From the NCBI RefSeq assembly GCF_002865645.1, contig NW_020194667.1, positions 1,263,762-1,327,761 on the forward strand: a stretch of 64,000 nt of DNA. Direction: 5' to 3'. Shown here in pieces: positions 21,556-36,205 of the stretch. The position numbers and the translations under genes were made by a program. Each line of letters begins with the position of its first letter. Position 1 is the first letter of the stretch. Below the pieces are notes generated by a model that was not told where the DNA came from, ran no database searches, and worked only from the letters and a program-made list of their open reading frames with translations. This stretch comes from Hyaloscypha bicolor E (Eukaryota; Ascomycota; Leotiomycetes; Helotiales; Hyaloscyphaceae).

Positions 21556-24500
21556 CTAGAAACTCTCTAAAAAAGCGAAAAATAATATCTCTCTCTAATT
21601 ATATATAAATTCCCTAATCCGGTCTAGTACCAGATTTCCCAAATACTCTATATATCTATATTACTTCTAAGGTTTTAGTTATATATTAAAGGCTATAGCC
21701 TTTTATATATAACTTTCCCTTTTATAATATTCTTCTATCTCATATATTTATTTTCTGTCCTATTTATACTTGATTTATTTCTTTATATCTAATTATATAG
21801 TATTTGTATTAATTAAGTATTTGAGGGTATTTATTAGCTTTAATTTTATTATGAAATTAGCAGGATTTGATTCTCCCTTAATTTACTTAACTTCTGTAAT
21901 TTCTCATTATTTATATACCTGGCAGAAATATATTATATTAATTATTAGGCATTTCTCTCGAGTAGTATCTAATTTAATAAGACATTTATATAACGACTTC
22001 GAATTCGTATAAATAACTAGTAGTAGTTCTATTTCTAGTACTTTATTAATTATAGATTTAACTAAAGCACTTATATTAAAACTATAAGCCATAATATAGA
22101 ATTCCGAAGCTAGAATACTTCTAGTAACTTTCTTGTATTTAGTAGAGAACTAGTAAATAATATTAGTATATCTAGTTCTATTTACTAGAACTAGAATATA
22201 TCCGATTTGGGAAAAGAGATCTCTATTATTTATAAATAAAGTATTCGTAAAAACAATTAAATATAAGAACTTTTTACTAGCTTTATAAATCTCAATTCTC
22301 TAGTAGTATTCTCAATTTGCTATTAAATATATTTATTAAATACCTTTATATTAGTTTCCGAGGATTTAATAGCTTAAGTAATAATTAATAGGTTATATAA
22401 AGCTTCTGGTTAATAGACTAATATAATATATGCTTCTCTTATATATTAGGTAATATATTAGTCCTTAATAGAGAGATTTTAACGAATAGTACTCCTACTA
22501 CTTATAGTAGTAGTATTCTTTATAGAAATAATTCGGAGGTTCTTATACTAGTATTCTTATATAAAGGTAATTCTAATAGTATCCGTATAGATAATATCTC
22601 TATTAAATTTGAGATTATAGTTAAAAGTAAGAGATTTATACTTCTTAGCTAAGAACTTAGCCTTATAGAGCTTTAGTTACTCTACCTTTATAAAATTATT
22701 AGTTCTAATAAATAGGGTATTATTAGTTTAAAGGCTAATAATTCCGAAGGGTTACTTACTATAAAGTAAGCAAGGGTTATAAGTCGACTATTCTATAAAG
22801 AGCTCATTAATATAGTAGAAATAGTAAATCTTAAACTAGTAGTTCCTAGCTTCTGGTATACTATATAGTAGTTTTATAACTTTTAGAACAGAATTATCCT
22901 TTAAATTTAGCTCTCTAGCAAGCTTATAGGATAGATTAATATAGAAATTATAATTAAGTAAGATTATTAATTAAATATAAGCTTATAAGATATTATATAA
23001 ATATAATTCCGTAGTATCTATTATTATAGTAGTAATACTAAGGATAATTCTCTGGCTAATATATTAGATAATAGGTAATTATATTAATATTATATATTTC
23101 TTACTATTATTATAAGCTTAAATAACTAATCTCGACTTCTTAAGCTCTTTCTCTATATCCTTATTCTTAATCTTATTAATAAACCGGGAATTAAAGATAT
23201 ATATCTCCTTTAGTATCTGAGATCTAGAAATAATCTTAAATATACCCTTTTTTAGGAGGCTAGTAACTTTAACTTAATAGGAATCCTTATATAGTTTATT
23301 ATCCTATAGGAATACCATAATATCCGGAGTTTTATAAGGGCGTCCTCTATTATGCTTTAGTAGAATAGCAGGAGGAATTATATCCGTATTATCTTTAGCC
23401 TTACTATTAGATTCAGGAACAGGTTTAGGTTCAGGGCCATTAGTAATAATCTCAATATCCCCTATATAAAAGGGCTTTATAGAAGTCGAACGGAAGGTAG
23501 TATTACTATATAGTAGAGCTAGTATATAGTCCTCCCTATTAATAGCTACTAGCTTATATAGTTTATCCCAATTACTAGATTAACCGGTATTCTCTTTATA
23601 CTAAATGAGAATATTCGAATTCAGGAGTAGTTTATAGATATTAGTAGTACTAGGACTATTTCGGGTATTTAAAGTATTTATAATTTAATATCTAGCTTAA
23701 AGCTTCTGAATTTCTACTATTACTTTCTTAAATACCGCTAATTACTATAATATAGTAGATAATAGGGTATTATATTTAGTTATTTAAAGTAAAGTACTAT
23801 AAGCCAAAAGAATTAGAATAATACTATTAGGTCCTATAGAATTATTAATAGCCTTGAAAGCTATTTGGAATATAGTATCCTTATTAATTCCATTAACTTT
23901 AGCTATAATAATAAGATAGGTATATTAGATCGGGCTATAATAATATTCTATAATTCTGACGGAATTATAAGCTTTTATAGAAATGATCTTAACCTTGATT
24001 CCTATAGTATTCGCAAGCTAAGTAAACTTCTTACTAGTAAACTACTTTCCGGTATCTGCTATAATCTAATTAGGAGGGCTTAAATAGTTATTAATCTAGT
24101 ATTATTTAAATACATTTCAGATATATATTATATTAATATTCTAGAGCTATTAGCCGGCTTAATATTAAGTATCTTTATTAATAATATAGAATATAGGCTT
24201 ACCGGAAATATAGAAAATATTAATAATAATAGAATAGTTAAAGCTAATATTATTTTTTAGATTAAACTTAAATTATCCGGGTAATTAGCTATATTTCTGG
24301 TATTACTTATAATACTTTATAAGATATTCAAGGGCTTTTATATTAATATTATAGCCTGCTTATTCTAATATATTTTAGAGCTTACTAATAGATAAATAAC
24401 TAAAATAATAGTATAGATATTATAATTCGATCTTTATAAGAAAGCAGAAGTTATAAATAAAGGATTCGGAAATAAAGCCTTATAGTATAGTATTCCAAAG

Positions 24501-27288
24501 CAGGAAAGAGTATTCGAAACATTATACTATAGGTATATATTTTCTAATAAAAGTAATAAAATAATTAGTAAGATTATTAAAGTAGACCCCTAGCTTGTCT
24601 ATATTAGCTAAGCTAAGCAAAAATAAAGTCTTTAAAGGTATAATATAGAATTATACTTACCTAATTAGTATATTTACTATTATAGATCTAATAGAAGATA
24701 TAGATCCAATACTAAACTAGATATTAACTTGATCTTTAGTAGTTTCATTAAGTTTAATACTATTATTAGTTTACTAAAGAGCTTAGAATTAGTTAGAACT
24801 AGCGGTTAAATATCTGGAGGCTCCGGTATTAATTATAATTCCGTAAAAGCGGTAAGTATTATATCTTAATATATTATTAATTATAAAAGTCTAGGCGTTT
24901 TCTATTAAGGATTTAATAGGCTTTAAGGTATGGTTTTCGCCTATTATCTAGTATATAAGGGAAAGGAAAGTAAGGTTATTTATAAGAGTATTAGCTATAG
25001 TTATTAGTAGAGCAGGAATAGCAGGAGCGGCTAAAAAGCTCTTAACTAAAGTAAAATAGGAATCTGGATAGTATTTCTCTTTTTTATCCATTTCTACTAA
25101 TAAAGCCTTAAAAGCATTATTTACTAGTTTGTTCTTACTACTCTTATTACCCTCTTTACCTTTAGCTTTAGTAATATACTATATATAAGTACTACTAAAG
25201 TATTTATTAAAATTGCAAGTATTTCGGGATCTAAACTAATAGATATTTCTATTTCTAAATCGAGCCTTCTTAGCCTCTTATTTCTCTAGTATATATTTCT
25301 ATAAGTAGTATTTGGGTTTCTTATATATAAAATATAACTTTGGGATATAATTATTATAATTACGGGGCTTGAAGTAGTTATTACAGGTTCCGAAGTTATA
25401 GCTGGATCCGTATTAATAATTTCCGGAGGGATAATAGCTTAGAGAATTCTGAAAGTAGTATTATTAATTAGTAAAAAAAGTTTCGGGATTAGCTTATTAT
25501 TTGCTTTTATATATAGTAATAAATAACTAGAGCTTATTAATAAGCTAGCCGAGATTTATAGAAGGATTTGAGATTATATATCTATATATCCGGGAGCTTT
25601 AGTAAGAAGTAATAATCTTATTATAGAGGAATTCGGTATTTTATAAGTTGGATATAAGACCGTACTATAATTAATATAGTTCGTTAATTAGTAATTAAAT
25701 AGTCTCAAATATTGTCTTTTCCGGAAATTTAGCTATTATAGAAGCTAATATAGTAGTATTTTACTTGTCTAAATTTTAATATTCGAATCCAGGGCCTTTA
25801 AAAAAGCTATAGATATTAATATAAGCCTTTTTATATATATATTAAGAGAGCTAGTTATTATAGAAATAGTCTTAAGCTAGTCCCTTTAGTATAATAGGAA
25901 AAGCTCGTATTAGTGCCTCTTATAGAAGCTTTATATATTAGTAAATATTAAGGAAAATAGTAAGTTTATAATTAAAATTATTATTAGATCTATTATACTT
26001 TTACTTTTTAATATAGATCTTAGTAACTTCTCCGATAAGTTTTATAGTTAAAAGGAATTGGGGGTTATTCGGATATAGTTATAGTAGTAGTAATAGTAGA
26101 AGTATATTATTTGCTCCTGGAACTTCCGTATTAATATATAAATCTAGTAGAGATATAGGATATAGTAGTAAAGGAAGTAATAGTAGTATAGAAATATTAA
26201 AAATAATAGGTTCTAGATACTTGTTTTTTATAAGAGTAATAAAGCCTAATAAAATCAATCCCTTAATAAGGTCTGGTCTAGCTACTAATATATTCTTATT
26301 TAATTATATATACTATTTATCCTTCTTTATAATAGTATATAGGGTATTTATAATAGTATTAGTACTATTATTCTATTATATAAATATACTATTATACTAA
26401 AGGGTCTTATATAAATATAGTATCTCCGGGAGTTCGAATTTATTAAAGTTCCCTTAATAGGTAAAGTTCTTAAAGTTATATCTAAATAGCTTCTAAAGGT
26501 TATTATTAACTATTTTATAGAGAATATATTAAAATAGCTTAGTATCTAAGAACTCAGTTATCTTATTTGCCTTAGTAGAGTTCAGGTTAATTCTATATTT
26601 CTACTTTCTTACTAATTCCTTGAAATTATTATTATTTATAGAGTAATTAGATTAGATAAATCTAATAAAGGAATTATTTACTATAGTATATTCTATTATT
26701 ATATATTTTATAGGCTTATATCTAGTTCGAGGTATAGTAGTTTATAAGGAGAATAGATTTGTAAGAAGGAAAGTAGTTCGTAAAATAGGTAATTTGTAAT
26801 AGGTATTATATTTAAGGTAAAAATTTCATTTATAATAAGAAATTTAGGAAGTGAAATTTAAGAAGTAAAATATCGAGATTCCGGAAGAACTTAATAGTTC
26901 TAAAGCTTAAGAGCCCTAGGGGTTTAAAAGAAGGTGGTTTTTGAGAGGGTTTTATAGGAGTTAAATAGAAATGAAATGAAATAGTTAAATAGCTAATTGT
27001 TTTGGTACTTGGTAAGATTAAGTACTTTTCCTACCTATATAACCGAATTACAGGTAATAGGACTAATAGATATTCCCCTCTTTAATATAGTATAATCGGG
27101 CCTTAGTAAGATCAAGTGTCTTTCCTGTCTATATAACCGAATTATAGGTAATAGGATTAATAGTTATTTCCTCTTTAACTGGAATAATGGCTTTGCCCCT
27201 AAGTAACCGAATCTTAGGTAAGTATAGCTTAATTCTTTCTAATCTATAAGTACTAATAGACCTTATTCTAATCTAAATACAAACTAAT

Positions 27289-27581
27289 TAGTATTAGTTT
27301 ACTAGTAATATATGGCACTATTATATAGTTATAGAAGTACTATTTATATAAGGTTAGTAAAGTTATTTTTTAGAAGTAGGGATTATAGTATTATAATATT
27401 AATATACGTTCCCTAAATCTGCTAAGCCTAAAGAAGTCTAGTCTACTAGTCGAGTTACTAATAGAATACGAGATTACATAACTATATCCTATATCTCATA
27501 TCCTATTACCTATTACCCATATCCCGTATCCCGTATCCCGTAATTATATATATAACTTCTAGAGAAATAGCTATACTAATA
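27289..27581 (-). repeat. 5' LTR of Copia element
   Basis: It is 293 bp, near-identical in layout to the 21263-21555 copy, with a few additional or missing C/T and G/A changes. The right boundary at 27581 reopens the outer Gypsy. Confidence 0.8.
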
Positions 27582-29679
27582 AATAGTATTTAGTATAAAT
27601 ATTAATAGCTATTATAAATCTTATATTTTTCTTTATATAATTCCTAAAATCTCTAGCTTAAATATAATCTTAAATATATAATAATTCTATTTATAAAATC
27701 TATAAATCTATAATTCGAGGTTAGAGCTATTTGTTTTATTATTAGAGACTTTAATATAAAATAGAATAAATAAGTTACTAATTCTTAACTTATAAATAAT
27801 AAATTATATATAAGTTTTAATAGCTTTATTCTTTTATTTAGTAAAGAAAAAAAAGAAATATAAAAGTTTTTTTTAATTAGTCTAATAAATACTTAAAAAG
27901 CCCTAATTTAGAAAAATAGAACTAACTCTTATATAAAGCTCTCGGAATAATATAAGAACTTCTAAAAAATATTTTATCTAGTTAAAATAAAGAAGTTATT
28001 ACTTATTTGAGATTAGGGAATTAATTATTAGATCGAGTTAGAAAAAGTTATCTATTATATTATAAAGTCTATTATATAATATATCTTGAAATAAGCTTTT
28101 AATACTATAGAAAATACTTATAAAATTACTAAATAAGAGATTTATTTAAATAAATTACTTTTTTATTACTATTTTTATTCTTTTTATATAAAAACCTAAT
28201 AAAAAATTATAGTTTTATATAAATTACTAGAGCCTAAATAAGCTTATAAAAAAGAACTAGTATTTACTTTTATTAATTTATAAGATCTTTTAAAATATTA
28301 GGAAAATAAAATAGTTTATAAAGTTTAATATTATAATAGCTTTTTATAAGATTTATATTATTAAAGAAAATAAAAAAAATAGCCTTTTATATAAAATATA
28401 AATTCTATAAATAATTAGTAATTTTCTTTAATCTAATAAATACCCCAAATATATTTCAGAAACATATTAATTAGATTTTTAAAGATTTCCTAAATAAGTT
28501 CTATTTTACTTATATAAATAATATTCTAGTTTATTTAACGGAATTAAAAAAAGCAGGTTTATAATTAGATATTAATAAATATAAATTTGAGATTAAATTA
28601 ATAAAATACTTGAAGTTTATTATAAAAGCCAGAAAGAGCATTTATATAAATCTAATAAAAATTAAAGCTATTATAAGTTAGGAAATCCCGAAATAGTAAA
28701 AGTTATATAAAGTTTTCTAAAATTTATTAATTTCTATTAATATTTTATTTGGGAATTCTCAGAAATTATTTAATTACTATTTAATCTTATATATAAAAAC
28801 CAAGTATTCTTATAAATAAATGAAATAAAGACTACTTTTTAGAAGTTTAAAAAAATATTTATTTTAATTCTAATACTAATATAATTTAATTATAACCGGG
28901 AAATAATTCTCGAAATAGATTTCTCTAAATAAAATATAAATAGTATTTTTATATAAATTAATAAAAAGAGTATTTTATAACTTTATATATTCTTTTTAAA
29001 AAAGAATAATTTTATAGAATATAATTATAAAATCTATAATAAGGAAATACTTATAATTATTTATTATTTAAAAAAAAATAGAATATAGAATTAAGAAATA
29101 TTTACTAGTTCGAGATTTAAATAAATTATAAAAACCTGAAATATTTTATAATAATATAGAAATTCATTAAATAGTAAATAAAACAGTTTCTAATTATTTT
29201 ATAATATAATTTTAAGATTTTATATATTTTAGAAAAGAATAATAAATAAATAAATAAATTCTTAAAATAAAAATAGAACTTTCTTAATAAAAAAAGAAAT
29301 AACTATTAGTAATTTAGGATATTATAATTATTAAAGCCAGAAATTCTTAGTAATTTTTTTAAAAACTTAATTCTTATAATATTAGTATAAATAAAAAAAA
29401 GTTTATTCGATTTCCTAAATCTAGTCTAGATAATTAAAACTAGAAAAGAAATATTTAACTAAAAAATTAGTAAAATATAGAGGCCTAATTTATAAATATA
29501 AATTAGTAAAAAAGTAGGGAAAATAAAACGGGACTTCTTTTAAAATAAAAAAATCTTTTTAAACTAGATTCAAGAAACCAAAAATAGAATAAAAGCTATA
29601 TTAATAATAAATAAATAAAATAAGAAATAAGAAATAATATCTAAAATATATTAAAAAAGCTTTAATATAATATAATATA

Positions 29680-29840
29680 TATAAAGATTACAGAGTAGGA
29701 AGTTATATTTAGTAATAAAAGAGTTTATTAAACTAGCTAAAAAAGAGCTTGAGTAAAGTATAAAGCTTTAGGAAATGAGTATATAGATCCTGACTAAGTA
29801 AAGCAATTATACTAGCCCTAATTCAGTAATTCTCACTGCA
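29680..29840 (-). repeat. 3' LTR of second Copia
   Basis: 161 bp ending CTCACTGCA. It matches 36045-36205 closely, including the block ATCCTGACTAAG. The preceding pentamer is ATATA. Confidence 0.8.
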
Positions 29841-32800
29841 ATATACTTCCCAGAAAGGCATAATACCGTATTCTACCTATTCTATCTAATTAGAGAGCTT
29901 TGAAATAGCGAAATTCGTCTAATATATAGAATTTATAAAGCCATATTAATATTCCGATCCAAATAGGCTTAGTATATATCATTTCCCCAGATTACTGAAT
30001 TCTAGGGGAATCCTATATAAATCCTCCCTTTTTACTAACTTCAGAGCCTCTAATTAAATATACTTCTTTAATACTCTTCTAGAGATCCCTTCCCAAGCTT
30101 TTGATTATTATAAATATGGCTTCTACCTCTTCTCGTACTACTATTAAGTTAATTCCGGCTCGCAAATCCAAGGTATTTTCAACCCAAAACACGTTCTTGC
30201 TTTACCTTTTATTAACTTTAAATAGTATTAAGTAGCTCGCAAGTCTGCTATAAGTATAGCTCTTGACTATTAATATAAAGCTTACTTTTAATAGAATATT
30301 AAGGTTTAGATCCCTATAATATCTTCTAATACTCCCAGTATCTCTCTACTAAAGGTAAAGAAGTCTATATTAAAGCCTTATACTTCTTGTCCTATTTATA
30401 CTAGTCTTAGAGAGATCCCTTATATAGGTTATTATAAGTTCTCTATACTATTTCAAAGCTCGTTTTAACTTAATATAGTCTTATTTGCTCTAAAGGATAA
30501 GAGTAATAGTTCTTACTATAATATTATTAGCCGAGGTTCTTATTACTAAAAATGTACTTCTAGTTATTCTTATTTAGCTATTCCGATCTCTTATATTCCT
30601 ATTATATAGCTCTTTCTTATAGAACTTCTAACTACTAAAGATACTATAAGCTTTCTTTTCTTAATTCTCTTTTATAGATTCTAACTATTTTAAAGCATTT
30701 ATTTACTTTTAGGTATTCTATTTATACTATATTTGAGATTACTAAATCTAATAAAGAAAATAGTAATAAGAGCTCTTTTATTAAGATTTAAGAGGCTATT
30801 AATAGGAATAAAAAGTAATCTAATTAGGTAAAGGGCCTTTTATATAAGCTTATTAATACTATAATAAAGCGCTTTTAGATCTCTTACTATTAGCTCTCAA
30901 GCTCTATTATTTTAATAGATTTTATAAATAAAAGATATAAATAAAAGCCTCTTTTTATATTATTTAATTATTTTAATCTTTGCCCTAATATCCTAAAAAT
31001 TTAATAAAGCTCTAAAGTTCTCGAATTTAAATTAGAATAGATTTTTCATAAGTCTATTAGTAGGTATATTATTTATTTAAAGATATATAACTTGAAATAC
31101 GCCTTTACTATATTCTTAATATAGCTATATGTTCTAGATATTAATATAATAAAGCTTTATAGTAATCCTTTTATTCTCTCTAATAATTAGTTAAATAGTT
31201 TACTTATTATTATAGAATATAGTCCAGAGCTCTCTAAGATCTAAATATAAATCCCTAAATAGCTTCTAGAAAGCTATAGTTTTCTTTACTATATAAGTAA
31301 CTCTATATATTTCTAATTCGGTTAAAGAAATAGTTATAGAGCTTTATTAAATAGCTTTCTATAATATTAAATCTCTAAATAAGGAAATTATATACCTATA
31401 ATTCAATTATTATATATCCAGGTTATTTATATATAAAGTATTAGATATAATCTATAGCTATATTTCTCTATATTTCCCATTATACTAAATTACTAGAAAC
31501 CGGGTTCTAAATAAGTATTAGAGAGCCTAATCTATAGCTATAAAATGCTCTAGAGTAGGGTTTATTAAGAACTAAAAGAGTACTAAAGCGGCAAATACTA
31601 TATCCGGTCTAATTATAATTATAATATAAAGTAATAATCCAACTTTTTCTTAATATACCTTAATTTAATATAAATAAGCTTGACTATTATATCTTTAAAG
31701 ATTAATTTCAAGTAATAGAATACTAGAGCACTTCTTATCTACTATTCTAAACTTTTTAGTAATCTTCTTAATATAGATATTATAAACTAGCCAGAGCTTT
31801 TTAGCCTTCTAATCTCTAATTATATAAACCTCTAGGAACTATTTTATATCCCGTATATTATAAAGCTTATAAACTATCTTAATCTAAGTAATAATTAATT
31901 AAGTATATACTTTATTATTCTTATAATAAAATACTTAAAAGTCATTTATATAGAAAATAATAAAGATCTTATAATCTATATTTATATAAATACAAGGCTT
32001 TTTATTAAGTCCCGAGAATCTAATTCTCTTAAAAATATTTATCTAGTACTTATATTATAGAATAAGAAAGTCTCATAGCCTATATAGAGCTCAATTTACC
32101 TCTACTATATAGCCTGGTATCTTGAAACCGTCCGGTAGCTTATATACTACTATAGGCCTATTAGAATCTCTCTCTATATTAATAAATATATTTATAATAT
32201 TAAATTACTTTATTTTCAGATTAAAATAAGCCGCAATTATACTAGCTACTTAAAAAGACCTTATTATAAATATAGCAGTATATATAAACAGGAGTAATAC
32301 CTTCTCTTAGAGATCTCTATAAACTACTAGCCTTGAGTAGTACTAAGTAATATATCTATTAGAATTAATTTTATATATAAATACCTATTTTAAAAAGATT
32401 AAAAATATACTTGCTTTATTACTAGAAATAATTCTTTAGTAATTTCGAGCTTTAAAGTTATTAATTTCTAGTTTAGTATCCGATTTAAAATACTTTCTAA
32501 TCAGATATTTCTCTAGATTATTTTATATCTTTAGAGCCTTTAGAAGATTATTAATATGAATTTTTCTTATTATTATACTACCCGGAGTACTCTGCTCTAA
32601 GTATACTCTTAATTAAACTACTATTATAATTATAATATATATAGTCTTATAATTAAATCCCTTCTTATAATTCTCTAGCTAATTAGGCCAGAGAGATCCT
32701 AAAAGAAACTCTAAGTAATTAATCTAATTCGATTCACCTATTATTTATAATAGTATACTTACTATAGTAATTATACTACTACTAGCTTTACCTGGATCTC

Positions 32801-35800
32801 TGTCCTAATTATTTCCCTTATATAAGTGCATTTAGATTAGCTTATCTCTGGTTTTAATAATCGGCTTCTTTATTTATTTTCTTTTTAGTTTTACTATTTA
32901 ATCTTCTATTTACTCTAATAAGCTATTATACTATAATTTCTTATTCTTAAAGATTAATTTAGTATCCTAAATCTTATTCTCTAGAAATAGTTCTATTATA
33001 TTCTTTATAATCTCTATATAATAGCTATCTATACTTTTATAATTCTTTTTATAGAGAATATTCTTATTAAATATAATATTATATATAATAATTACTTAAT
33101 TAAGTACGAGAACCTAGATTTTATAAATATTAGATATAATATATCTAACTAAATATCTAATATACCCGTATAGTATAACCTTAAATACTTTCTTATTCCG
33201 TCCTACTTCATAGTTCTTAATTATTAGATATGCCCTAGAACTATATATATAAATCCCATTCTAATTAGGCCTAAAATCGACTATTATTCATACTATAAGT
33301 TCTAGGTTATACTAATAGAAATAATTATAAAACCACGAATCGAGTACTTTATTTAGTATTCTCTAGTTATATATATATAAGGGGCTCTAATTATATAGGT
33401 AGATTGCGGCTATAGAGCTTTCTAGCTATAGCTTTTCAGGCAAATTAGCTATTAAGTATATTATAATAGCCTTATTTATAATCTCCTGCCCTATTTACTT
33501 GGTATTACTATTCGGCTCATATATATATAAAAGAGAAAGCTCGATTTTAATACCTTATTTCTTTATCTAGATCTAATAGGCCAATATTTCTTGAATTAGA
33601 ATAATTACCTTCTCCTAATTATATTTAATATAAGTAATTAAAAGATTATATTACCTATATATTTATTACTCAAAATTCCTAATTATATTAAATACTAGTA
33701 AACCCTCTTTATTTAGTAAAAGATATTTAAAGAGCTTTTTACTAAATTCGTCTTTAATTATTAGAATCTAGCTCAAACTATTATAGCCATTTGGATAATT
33801 AAATAAGTCTTATAAGATCCTCTAAAATAGTTAAGTAAACTTTCTCTTAGTTAGCCTATATGAGATTATTTGTCTAGTATATATCTAAGTATAAAATTCA
33901 TATATAATTCTTATTAGTCTATTAATTTTCATATTATATATATAATTAACGAGCTTTTATAGAGCTTTATAGGCTAAATACTTCACTCTTATATACTATT
34001 TTTTTCTGAATTACTTCTTGGCTTGAAATATTTCCTTAATTTCTTATACCGAGCTCTAATTAAATATTCGAGTATTAGAAATATAAGTATATCTCTAGTA
34101 CTAATAGGAATTTCGAACTGAATATTAGAGTAAGTAAAGAGCGGCTTATATTTAAGGAAAACTAAATTAAACTTATACTCTAATTATATTAATACTATAT
34201 TCTCTTTATAATCTCTTAGTCTAACTATAAGATTATATTTATAATACTAAGCTTTCTTTTCTGCTAGGCAAGTTTCGGAAATAATATTTATATAGAACCC
34301 TTTAATAACTATAATATTATAGAGGATTAGGTCTTTAGTATATAGTCCCGCAGGTCTATTAACTATATTTTTAATTATACGAATATTATATCTAATAATT
34401 AGAAGACTAGTTATTTCTGCTTCTATATAATTATTAATTTTTGCCTTAATAAAAGTACCAGAATTAATTAGATCCTTATTATTAACCAGGTATATAGTAC
34501 CATAATTATCTAATAAGGTATTCTAAAAGAGCGGGTATCTTAAGAAATCGAGTATTATATAGATCTCCTGATCTGGGCTCTGGATTATAAGTATAGGATC
34601 TACTAGAGTAGTATTAAAGTTCCTAGAAAATTAGGTTCCGAATACTTTAGGTTCCTTTTTAGAACTAGTACCGGGCATTAGCTTCTCTATAGCTTGTCTA
34701 CTAGTGATTTTCATACTGTATTTCTCTTCTAGCTAAGGTTTTAGATTCTTCTAATATTCGGTCAAGATCCTTTCCCGGATTTTTCTGATCTATTTCTTAT
34801 TAGACTTAAATTTTGTCCAAGTTTTACTTAATCCGGTAATTATAATTTCTATAATAATATAGCTAAATAGGTCCCACTTATACTTATAGATTTTGGAACC
34901 CTTATAAGGGCACTTATAGTACTTATACTTATCCGAATTAGGCTTACTATCTAATTCTTTACTAGTTTAATTCCCGAATATAGTAAAGATTATAGGAGCT
35001 CCTAAGTACTTAGTATTTTAGTTCTCTAAAATAATCTAATTAAATACCTAGCCATATTATTCGAGTATAAGAATTAGAAGCCCTAGCTTGTCTTTACTAT
35101 ATAGATTACTAAGTTATTCTATTACCTAAGTTAGTACGAGTTTCCGCTAGAGGGCTATTAAGAACTCAATTATTACTAGAGTACCTTTAATTTTAGTGAT
35201 TTTAAGAGCTCTAGCCCTATTAAGTACCTTCTTCTAATTAGTAAACTAGTACTTTAGGCTCACTTCTCCTTTACTTACTTATAATAAGACCGAGCTATAT
35301 ATTCTCTAAATAGTAATAATTTATACTATATCCGTAAAACCGTATTTTATTAATAATACCTTAAGAATCTCGCAAATAGAGCTTTACTTACTTTTCTCGA
35401 GGCCTAAAGTAAAGTTTATAAGAATCTCTATATTAACTATTTAATAGAGCTACTATCTAATTATATAGTAGTATACTAGCTTATTTATCTAGTCTAGTTT
35501 CTTGATCTCATAGTCCTATAAGAGTACCGAATAGTAATCTCTAATATCCCCGAATATTATAAGCTATAAAAATACTAGTTTTAATTCTTTCTTAACTATA
35601 GGTCAAGTATCTTTATCCTAATTTTCTGTATTAACTCGGTATCTAGTATAGCAATCTTCTATTTCCTTTAGTATGAGTTTATTAATTATAGGAAAAGGCC
35701 TAGAAGAAGCCGCTATATTCATTTTAATTACTTTATTATTAAATAGGTTAATCTTATCCCAGATATTCTTATTACTAGCTACTTTATAGAGAGCATTAAA

Positions 35801-36044
35801 CCAGTCCGCCCAGAAACTGCAGTTCTTTAGGATAATAATCTTTACTATGGCTTCTAATATAATCGCAATTGAGCTTTAGAAACTATAGAAACTATAGGAA
35901 TAGTTTCTATTAATTAGTTAATACCGGAAATACGAATAAAAATGTGATTTTTCAAAGAACTAAATTAAATAAGCTCTTAAATACTCTCTGCGGCATACTA
36001 ATTGGGAAGCTTATTAGTATAAGGCCGGGCTCATAACTAATACA

Positions 36045-36205
36045 CGTAAAGATTATAGAGTAAGGAGTTATATTTAGTAATAAAAGAGTTTATTAAACTA
36101 GCTAGAAAAGAGCTTGAGTAAAGTATAAAGCTTTAGGAAATAAGTATATAGATCCTGACTAAGCAGAGTAATTACACTAGCCCTAATTCAGTAATTCTCA
36201 CTATA
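36045..36205 (-). repeat. 5' LTR of second Copia
   Basis: 161 bp ending CTCACTATA and followed by ATATA. It is less decayed than the left copy at some sites and more at others. Confidence 0.8.

Larger units (their letters stand above)
21263..27581 (-). mobile_element. Copia LTR retrotransposon, RIP-decayed
   Basis: The LTRs 21263-21555 and 27289-27581 are both 293 bp. Flanks are AATAA (21258-21262) and AATAG (27582-27586), a likely 5-bp duplication with one G/A change. Minus-strand relics appear in Copia order. Integrase near 23850-24080 reads 'TSKKFT', 'AKVNGINKDTIFQIAFKAINN'. Reverse transcriptase near 22650-22980 reads 'LARELNLKDNSVLKVIKLLY', 'SIPEARNYW' and 'STYNPCLLYSK'. RNase H near 21900-22090 reads 'YTNSKSLYKCLIKLDTTREK'. 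The gag part lies toward 25.5-27 kb. All frames carry many stops. Related copies start at 56478 and 59819. Confidence 0.85.
29680..36205 (-). mobile_element. Second Copia LTR retrotransposon with exact target duplication
   Basis: The LTRs 29680-29840 and 36045-36205 are both 161 bp. Exact 5-bp flanks ATATA occur at 29675-29679 and 36206-36210. Minus-strand relics are a gag piece near 35480-35850 ('CSFWADWFNALYKVASNKN', 'IWDKINLF'), a possible knuckle region near 34800-34910, and a reverse transcriptase YVDD box near 31930-31990 reading 'FIIFYINDF'. The LTR is shorter and unlike that of the 21263 element, so this is a different Copia family. A short plus-strand frame from 30118 starting 'MASTSSRTTIKLIPARKSK' soon hits stops and is probably chance. 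The element splits the outer Gypsy between RNase H and integrase. Confidence 0.8.

Noticed and set aside
21770..22012. 80-codon plus-strand hydrophobic frame
   Set aside because: It lies antisense to the Copia RNase H relic, and the hydrophobicity comes from AT-rich codons.
23865..24083. 72-codon plus-strand frame, repeated at 62441-62659 with similar sequence
   Set aside because: Conservation between two repeat copies made it look like a gene, but the minus strand there reads as Copia integrase ('AKVNGINKDTIFQIAFKAINN'). It is an antisense shadow.
30118..30240. Plus-strand frame beginning MASTSSRTTIKLIP inside the second Copia
   Set aside because: It ends in stops after about 40 codons and is opposite to the element's coding strand.
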